DNA of 64,000 nucleotides, taken from positions 68,561,494 through 68,625,493 of the forward strand of contig NW_026947490.1 in NCBI RefSeq assembly GCF_034190915.1, written 5' to 3'. The translations under genes and the position numbers were made by a program. The notes under the pieces were generated by a model. It was not told the DNA's origin, searched no databases, and saw only the letters and a list, made by a program, of their open reading frames with translations. Below, one piece after another: positions 57,113 through 64,000 of this stretch. Every line of letters begins with the position of its first letter. The stretch's first letter is position 1. This DNA is from Cavia porcellus. Its lineage: Eukaryota > Chordata > Mammalia > Rodentia > Caviidae.

Positions 57113-60040
57113 AATTGTCCACGTTTATGCAGTACTGTGTGACATTTCAGCACATGTACACAGTGTGCAATTATCAGATCAGGGTACTGGCATATCCGTC
57201 ATCTCAGACCTTGGGAACACTCAGAACTCACCTGCAATCTTGGAATACACATTTAATTGTTTTCAAACGTAATCATTCTCGTGCTACAGAACATTTGAAG
57301 TTACAACCCCGGCCTTCGGCACTCCTGTCTGCCGCCCTCCTTTCCCCTGGCATTCATCCCTCTCCACACCTCTCAGGCCCTGGTGACCAGCTTTCTACTC
57401 TACTTCTATGAGACCAACTTTTTAAACTCCATTTGTAGGTGAGAATATGCGGCGTTTGTGCTTCTGAGCCTGACATCTCATTACACATCATGTCCTCCAG
57501 TTCCATCCATATTCCTGTAAATGAAATGGCAAATACCACTACACTGTTTATCTACACCACACTTTCACAACTCATTCACCCACTGATGGAACCTGGATGG
57601 TTTCACGGCTTAGCATTGCCACAAACATGGGGGTGCAGATGCCTCTGATACACTTTTTTAATTCCCTTGGCTACATACCAAGTTGTGGGATTGCTGGTCG
57701 TGTCACTGTCTTATTTCTAGGTTTCTGAGGAAGCTCCACACTGTTTTTGGAAAGACTGTAATACTTTACCTTCCCAGAGACAGTGTTCGAGAGTTCCCCT
57801 TTCCCCAAGTCTTCAATAGCTTTGGTTATTTTTTGTCTTTTTGATAGCAGTCACTCTTATAACAGCTCACTGTGGTTTTGATTTACATTTCCCTGATAGT
57901 GATATTGAGCACTTTTTATTTTACTTCTGTTGACCAATTGTATGGTTTTTTTTTTTTGAGAAAAATTTATTCAGGTCATTTGCCTACTATTATTATTATT
58001 ATAGTGTTATTATTGCTGTTGAGTTTAAATTCCTTTTCCCTCTAGATATAATTCCCTTATTGGTTGAATACTTTGCAAAATTTTCTTACTCTGTTCTTCC
58101 CTTCGTTGCATACAAGATTTTTATTATGATGTGATCCAGTTATGGTCAATTTTTGCCTTTGCTGCCTGTGCTTTTAGAGTTATATCAAAAAAGTCTTTGT
58201 CCAGACATATGTTTTGAAATATTTTCCTACATTTTCTTCTAGAAAAGATAACAAGAGGCAGGGGTCTATTTTCATTCTTCTGCATATGAATATCCTGTTT
58301 CCCCAGCACCATTTATTAAAGATATTTTATTTTTCAATGTATGTTTTTATTAAAATTTTATTAAAAATTAGTTTGTTGTAAGTACGTGGATTTCTTCCTG
58401 GTTTCTCTGTTCCACCTGTCTGTGTGTTTTTATAGTTTTAAAGAATGTATCAAATCTAAGTATTCTAATGCCTCTAGCTTCGTCTTTGCTCAGGATTCAT
58501 TCAGCTACTTAGGGCCTCTAGGAGCTCTATGTAAATTTTAGTTTTAAAATTTTCTGTGAAGAATTTCTTTCATATTTTGGTAGGTATTCAGATTAAATCT
58601 GTAGATTTATGTGATAAATGTAGTAAAAACATTTTAATGATATTGTTTTAATCTATAAACATAGATGTATTTCTGCTTACTAGGTATTGTCTTTAATTTC
58701 CTTCATCTGTGTTTTGTAATTTTCCTTGTATAGATCATTTACTTCCTTGGTTAATTTACTACTGGAGCTATCTTTGGTAGTTATAGTGAACAGAATTGCT
58801 CTTTTGGTTTCTTTCTCAGCTATTTCATAATTGGTATACAAAAATTCCACTGACTTTTATGTTGATTTTTTTACTCTGTAACGTTACTGAATTGATCTCT
58901 CTCTCTGTGTGTCTCTGTCTCTCCGTAGTCTTTAGGTTTCTTTCCATAAAAGATCATGATGCGTGCACAGAGGGATAGCTTGATCTTTTGCTATCTTGTT
59001 TGGATGACTTCATTTCTTTCTCTTGCCTTATTTCTCTAGCTAGAGGAATAAGAGGAAATGACTTCTGCTTTGCCTGCTCAGGATGATGCTGGTTGTGGAT
59101 TTATGACAGCCTTTATTGCAGTGAGGTTTGTTTCTTCACTACTTAACTTTTTGAGATTTTTTTAAAATCACAAAGGGATATTCTTTTTACTGAACATTGT
59201 TATGATTGGGATCCAATATATCCCTCAAAAGCCTAATTGTTTTGAAGATTTGGTTGTTGATAGGCTTTGGGAAGTGATTTGGTCCTGGGGGCCACCACTT
59301 ACCAGATTAAAATACTGATGAAATCTTTATTTGACATCTCTGGCACTTTCTCCTTCTTTGCTCTCTGGCTACCATGAGGTGAGTGGTCTTCCCCTGCCAT
59401 GCCCTGACACCATAATATTTATGTATCACCACAGGCTGCTGGAATGAAGACAGCTGACCATGGGCTAAACCTCTGCAACCGTGAGTCAAGATTGAATTTT
59501 TATTCTTTTAACTTGTTTTTCTCTGGTGTTTGGTCACAGTGATGGAAAGTTAACAAATGCCTTGGAGGAGGCATCAATTGACCTGGTCATATTTCTGTTT
59601 TCCTTCCTTCTGTTAATGCAGTGCATTAGGTTTATTGATTTGCACATATGAACCATCCTTACACCCCTGAAATAACTCCAATTTGGTCACAGTATATAAT
59701 ATTTTGATGTGCTTGTAGAATTGGTTTCTGGTCTTTTGTTGAGAATGTATTCCTCTACATTCATCAGAAATAATTGTCTGCAGTGTTCTTTTCTGTCATT
59801 ATGTCCTTGTCTGACTTGGTATCAAGGTGATACCAGCCTTATAGAATGAGTTTGGGAGAACTCTTTCCTTTCCAATTTTTTGAAACAGTTTGAGAATAAT
59901 TGGCGTATGTTCTTTAAGTTTGATGAAATTCAGCAGTGAAGCTATTTGGCCCTGGACTTTACATTGCTGGGAGACTTTGCATTGCTGATCCTCTGAAGTA
60001 AATTTCTCAAAGTTCCCCAGTCTATCTCTGTCCAACTCTC
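57113..60040 (-). mobile_element. Old LINE-1 (3' UTR and ORF2), interrupted by an LTR
   Basis: The 3' UTR is seen at 57113-57450 ('gtgtgcaattatcagatcagggtactggcatatcc'). ORF2 runs inverted from about 57600 ('tgatggaacctggatgg') past 'gcaccatttattaaag' (58305) to pre-RT sequence near 60035. The LTR-like element at 59198-59555 splits it. No open frame of note remains, so this is an L1M-age fossil. It may join the fragment at 56735-57110, or the two may be separate insertions. Confidence 0.85.
59198..59555 (+). mobile_element. Probable MaLR-type LTR inside old L1
   Basis: Starts TGTTATGATTGGGATCC, contains 'aaaagcctaattg', 'gggaagtgatttggtcctggggg', 'ctctctggctaccatgagg', 'aaacctctgcaaccgtgagtc', and ends near 'ggtcacagtgatggaaagttaac'. 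L1 text is interrupted ('...ttttactgaacat' / 'aaatgccttgg...'). The target duplication is unclear (AACAT on the left only). It is a different subfamily from the GTAACTAAGACA group. Confidence 0.7.
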
Positions 60041-60689
60041 TTCAGGAGACAGAGAGCTAGCTATGTGCGCTTCCTGGCAGGAGAGGCTGCTTTGCCATCT
60101 CCAACAAAACACACCCCTAGGTAGTGGGCAAAAAAGAAAACATGAAAGAGATCAATGAGCATACGGCAAAGAGAACCAAGATTTTGAAGAACGGCCTTCT
60201 CCTCTATATCTGGAAAATTATTCTAAAGAATAATTTAAAGGACACTTGAATAATTCTTAATATTGTAAGGAAATAAACTAACCCAAGTCTTAAGACTTGT
60301 GTGCAGGAAATTAATGACATACTTATACAGGGGTTTTTTTTAAAGACCTAAATGCTCTACAATTTAAATACTCTACATGACAATTTAATTATATCAAGGT
60401 GCATCCAATGGTATTTTAACAACATATTAATCAGAGAAAATAGTCACAGTAGAATATTAATTGAAGAAGAAGTTAATCACAACTTTAATACCAGATTGTC
60501 AAGCAATTAAAATTTCAGTGTAGATTTATGTTCACTTACCCAAATATATGTGTGTATGCATATGTATATAAGCACATCAAAAGTACAAGTAAATATGTTA
60601 GAATACTTACAATAGAAACAATTTCCATTTTCATACTTATCTTCATTTTACAAATTTTGTACAATCAACTTTTTTTTACAAATGAAAAA
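60041..60689. other. Unique, AT-rich sequence
   Basis: No gene or named repeat. Several runs of TAATTTAA-type sequence at 60200-60660. Confidence 0.5.
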
Positions 60690-60850
60690 CACTCAGGTGT
60701 GATTGTGCTTGCCCATGTGCTGGAGGCTGAGGCTGGAAGATGCAAATTTGATTGTCACTAAATGTGTAGGCTTCCTCTCGAAAAAGGAAGGCTGCGGCAG
60801 TAGCTCAGCTCTTAGTTCCTGGGTCCAACCCCAGTACTGTGGGGGGCAGA
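60690..60850 (+). mobile_element. B1-ID dimeric SINE, degraded
   Basis: The left part 'caggtgtgattgtgcttgcccatgtgctggaggctgaggctggaagatgc' is B1-like. The right part 'ggctgcggcagtagctcagctcttagttcctgggtccaaccccagtac' is ID-like with the middle deleted. Confidence 0.75.
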
Positions 60851-62215
60851 AAAGGGGGATGACAACGCTCTCATTTTTTCTTACTTCATCCTTGTTGATA
60901 TCTCTTGATTCACTCATCAACCACGCGTGGACACTTTCGCTTCCTACAGAGTTGTGTTTGGCACTGTGAGAAGGGAGTGGTAAAAAGCTCCCCTTCAGGA
61001 AAGCTGAGTTTCTAGAATGTCAAGAAGATGAAGCTTCCAAAGTTTCAAATTTGAAGTGTCTCTCTCTTTTACCTCCTTAAACGAGATTGAAAAGCCTCTG
61101 CTTATTCTACAAAACAATAGCGTACTTGTACTTCAAACTCCCTTCCGAAACACCTCATTGGGCTTTTTGATTCCATGGGTGAAAGCCGTGCCTGGGGTTA
61201 GGCCTTGGAGAAGCCCCCGGCTTTGCTTCAGCTGTGTCCAAGCATTAACAGCCACTTGTAGTTTCCTTCATTCCTTAAAATTTCACTAATGGTCCCTGTT
61301 CTCTGGGCAGGTTTAACTAGAATAACTGGAATTATCGTTAGTAGCATGTGCTATTTCTTTCTTCCATAACCCCCCCAATCATCTCCCATGCTCCCCTGCA
61401 TCCCTTTTTATGTAGGCTAGATGCCCTAATTCTTATTTTTGCTTGTGTGGAAACAAGCCTGGAGGGGGTTCAGGATATGACCTGTTATAATCCAGCAAAT
61501 GAGAAATGGAGCAAGAGCAAGAAATCATATTTGCAAAATTGGCTCGGTATTTCAGTGAAATTTAACAAGAAAAGCATAGCTGGGAGAGAATCAGATCTGC
61601 CCGAGATAGTAAATCTTTCTGACAAAAGCAAAATGTCTCTCTTGTGTTTCCTTGCATAAAAAATCATCAGGAAATAGCAGAGACATGGGCTATTGGAGGC
61701 TGAATACTACCTGTAAAAATCGGTTCCCTAAGGCTCCCCATTTATCCCGTTTTCTCTGCAGACAATAAATAAACCTGCTCTGCACTACGGGTCCAGGCCC
61801 AACTGTTCATGCCCTGAGACCTTCAGACATTTCTGTAGTGAGCCCAGCTGGGACCATCGCCCCATGATTGCCGCATGGAGATGGTGTGATTCACGGCCAC
61901 GTGCAGGAGAGAGCTCCATTGCAAAGTGAACAGGGGCGACTCCTGGTGGGCGTGTAGCACCGGAAGCCATACAGGAGGCGCCGGACCATTTCTCCCGGCT
62001 GACGTGGAAAACACACAGAATAAGAGTCCAAACCACGCTGCTGTTTACCGCTTTGCAGCCCTGGACTTTTCACTCGGCGTACCAGCTGGCCCCGTTGAAG
62101 CTGCATGTGTCTGGTGCTGCAGCAATCCTAAAGCACCCTGTACCACGTCCACCCTGCTTTAAGACTCGCAGTGAAGTGTCCCGCCGATGGCGTGAGCTGT
62201 TCCACTACCATAAAA
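60851..62215. other. Unique sequence with a CpG-richer block
   Basis: The block 61855-62190 has about 17 CpGs in its first 240 bp, against near absence around it, and is preceded by AATAAATAAA at 61764. No coding frame is convincing: frames of 63-103 codons overlap on both strands. The block 61430-61680 is even in composition without recognisable repeats. Confidence 0.45.
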
Positions 62216-62340
62216 CAAGACTTCGGCTTGGTCATTTTGCCCAACTGTAGGCTAATGGAAGTGTTCTCAGCCAGTTAAGGTAGACCAGCACAACGCAGAA
62301 TGTGCAGAGGTGAAGCATGTGGAGTGCATTTGGGGGGATA
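62216..62340 (+). mobile_element. Tigger-like DNA transposon fragment, left part
   Basis: 'cattttgcccaactgtaggctaatggaagtgttctcagccagttaaggtagac' matches an old non-autonomous Tigger/pogo-type element that I know from primate genomes. The exact family name is uncertain. Its right end resumes at 63238 after an L1 insertion. Confidence 0.6.
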
Positions 62341-63237
62341 AATATGGGGATTTAAAGATTTTATAGTCGTACATCTTTGCAGTACACGACGTTTCCGTTC
62401 ATCTTGGGGGTAGATGCATGTGCTCAGCATACCCTAATTCTTTTCACTTCCCTTTTTCTCCCCTTCCCCTATCTTGAGAGACCTTTCCCAACGGCAGCTG
62501 ATCTATCTCTTTGTTTACTATTACGTTTTTTATTCTGTTTTTAAAATTATTTCTACTTTAGATTTATCATGTAAGAGAAAACATAGGACCTCTAAGCTTG
62601 CGTGTCTGATTTCACTTAACATTATGGTCTCAGGTGCATCCATTTTCTTACAAATGCTCATATTTATTTTTCTCCATGGCAGAGTAGTGCTTCTTTATTC
62701 TTTTGCCTATTGATGAACAGATAGCTTGCCTTCACAATTTAGTTATTATGAGTTGTGTACTGCAAACAGAGGTATGAATGTGTCAGTGTAATATGATGTC
62801 TCTAACTCTTTTGAGAAGAGACCCAGAAGGGGAATAGGTGGGTCACATGCAATTTCTAGTTTTAGGTTTTTGAAGTCTCCATGTTGATTTACATGGAGTT
62901 TACATACTACCAACAATGTAGAAGGGTTCCTTCCTCCTGCCCTGCCTCTTCTCCAGCACCTGTTATTATTTGATTTCTTGTTTATAGCCACTCTTTGAAG
63001 TAAAATGGTATCTCAATGTAGTTTTAATTTGTGCTCGCTTCTCTGATAACCAAAGTTGTTGAGCATTTTTCATATATTTATTGATAAGCTGAACTTCTTC
63101 TGAGAACTGTCTGCTCATTTCCACTGCCCATTTTTTGAATTGAGTCTTTTATTTTGGGGCAGTCTGATTTTCTTGAGTTCTTTGTAAATTCTAAATTTTA
63201 GTCCCTTGTCAGAGGAGTAGCTTGCGAAGTTTTTTCC
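62341..63237 (-). mobile_element. 5'-truncated LINE-1 (3' UTR and ORF2 end)
   Basis: An inverted L1 3' UTR ('cccttttctccccttcccctatcttgagagacctttcc') is followed by ORF2 C-terminal sequence. A frame at 62746-62991 carries the Cys-rich and Pro-Ile-Pro-Leu-Leu-Gly segment, already frameshifted. It ends abruptly at 'gcgaagttttttccc', before the RT. It sits between two halves of a DNA transposon. Boundaries are good to about 10 bp. Confidence 0.82.
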
Positions 63238-63300
63238 CTTTTCAACTTATGATGGGTTTATAGGACACATAACCCTATCAGATGCTGAGAAACAACTGTA
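63238..63300 (+). mobile_element. Tigger-like DNA transposon fragment, right end
   Basis: 'tttcaacttatgatgggtttataggacacataaccctatcag', then 'gagaaacaactgta', is the terminal sequence of the element begun at 62216. It ends in the TA expected at a Tigger target site. Confidence 0.65.
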
Positions 63301-64000
63301 TTTACAGAGCAGTTATTAGCCCTTTATAGTCTTTGTCAAAGATCAGTAGAGGGATTCCTTGATGATTATTTTCCAGGGAAAGCACATTAGTCAGGTACAA
63401 TGCCAGCAAAAGCAAAAACATGATGTCCAAATGCTACCAGAATAACCATATACACTCCTGTGCACACACACTGTGTGCAATCACACACTCACCCTTGCAC
63501 AGGCACAGTCATGGAATTGTGGCAGGAATTCCATTAACAGGAGCCAGGGATTGCTGAGACTAAGATTAGTCATTAAAATCAGTCTTGAGCTTCTCAAACT
63601 TGATTACCTTCCAATGATTGGTCCCATTTTGGCATTCAGGATAAATACACAGGCCTAAATATTTTGGCCTAAATACACAGGATGTAAAACATTAAAATAT
63701 ACCTGTTACCAAATAGATTTGGGGCACGTGATAAACAAATTATTTAAGTCAAAGATAAAACTCAATTCAAATAAAAGATCTGAAGTTTTCAGTTTTATAA
63801 AAGAAAAAATAGCCAAGACCACACCTAAATATTTCCTGTATAACCTACACATGGATAGCTCACCACCTCTACACAGTTGTGGGTTGTGCAGCTCAACAGA
63901 GTCTGCAGTGTTTCACACATATTTATGTGATGTTTGTTCAGAAATGCTGTTCTTAATGTAAATTTCTGGCCCATCAAAATCTCTTAATAAATACTTTTAT
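63301..64000. other. Unique spacer to window end
   Basis: A small direct repeat CCTAAATACACAGG occurs near 63640-63680. An 80-codon plus frame (63719-63961) has no recognised domain. Confidence 0.45.

Overview
The window is mammalian nuclear DNA, almost certainly from a rodent, and reads as gene-poor intergenic or deep intronic sequence. No open reading frame outside the transposons resembles a conserved protein, and I found no convincing spliced exon, tRNA, rRNA or snRNA gene. The rodent assignment rests on tRNA-like ID SINEs, B1 (7SL-derived) SINEs, B1-ID dimers, ERVL-MaLR solo LTRs and several generations of LINE-1. B1-ID dimers are described from squirrels, dormice, beavers and hystricognaths but not as a typical mouse or rat element. 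Together with the ID subtype near 38.1 kb, this suggests a non-muroid rodent, possibly a beaver. That is an inference from memory of SINE subtypes, not a database match.

Layout. 1-15 kb is mostly unique sequence with an old L1 scrap (5.4 kb), ID and B1-ID SINEs (6.2, 7.6, 10.2 kb), a MaLR solo LTR with 5-bp target duplication (8957-9330), an MIR and a GT microsatellite. 15.5-20.7 kb holds a 5'-truncated plus-strand L1 (17143-20650, 9-bp target duplication). Its ORF2 is interrupted by a second copy of a 517-bp segment that lies 1.1 kb upstream of the L1 insertion site. 20.7-32.4 kb is mostly unique, with an 8-bp-period AGGTC array (22840-22932), MIR, MER5-like and mariner remnants, an LTR-like element, and a diverged repeat pair (27.3/28.6 kb). 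A short CpG-dense patch lies at 31.4 kb.

32.4-44.2 kb is a nest of transposons at least three levels deep. An old minus-strand L1 is broken by a MaLR LTR (32614-33018), another LTR-like insertion (33524-33832), a 1.75-kb cluster of L1 3' UTR pieces in alternating orientation (34504-36262), and a full-length 6.4-kb minus-strand L1 (36629-43030, 13-bp target duplication). That full-length L1 keeps a 5' UTR of two roughly 170-bp monomers, an ORF1 broken by one visible stop codon, and a degraded ORF2. ORF2 is itself interrupted by a MaLR solo LTR and a very fresh-looking ID SINE.

44.2-56.7 kb is mostly unique, with purine-rich, GAA, CT and CA simple repeats, B1 and B1-ID SINEs and a repeated 120-bp segment (55.0/55.9 kb). 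56.7-60.0 kb is old minus-strand L1 sequence with a nested LTR. 60.0-64.0 kb contains a B1-ID dimer, a CpG-richer unique block and a Tigger-like DNA transposon split by a truncated L1.

There is no operon-like or pathway content. What stands out is the insertion history and several unexplained duplicated segments. All repeat family names come from recognising the sequence by eye.
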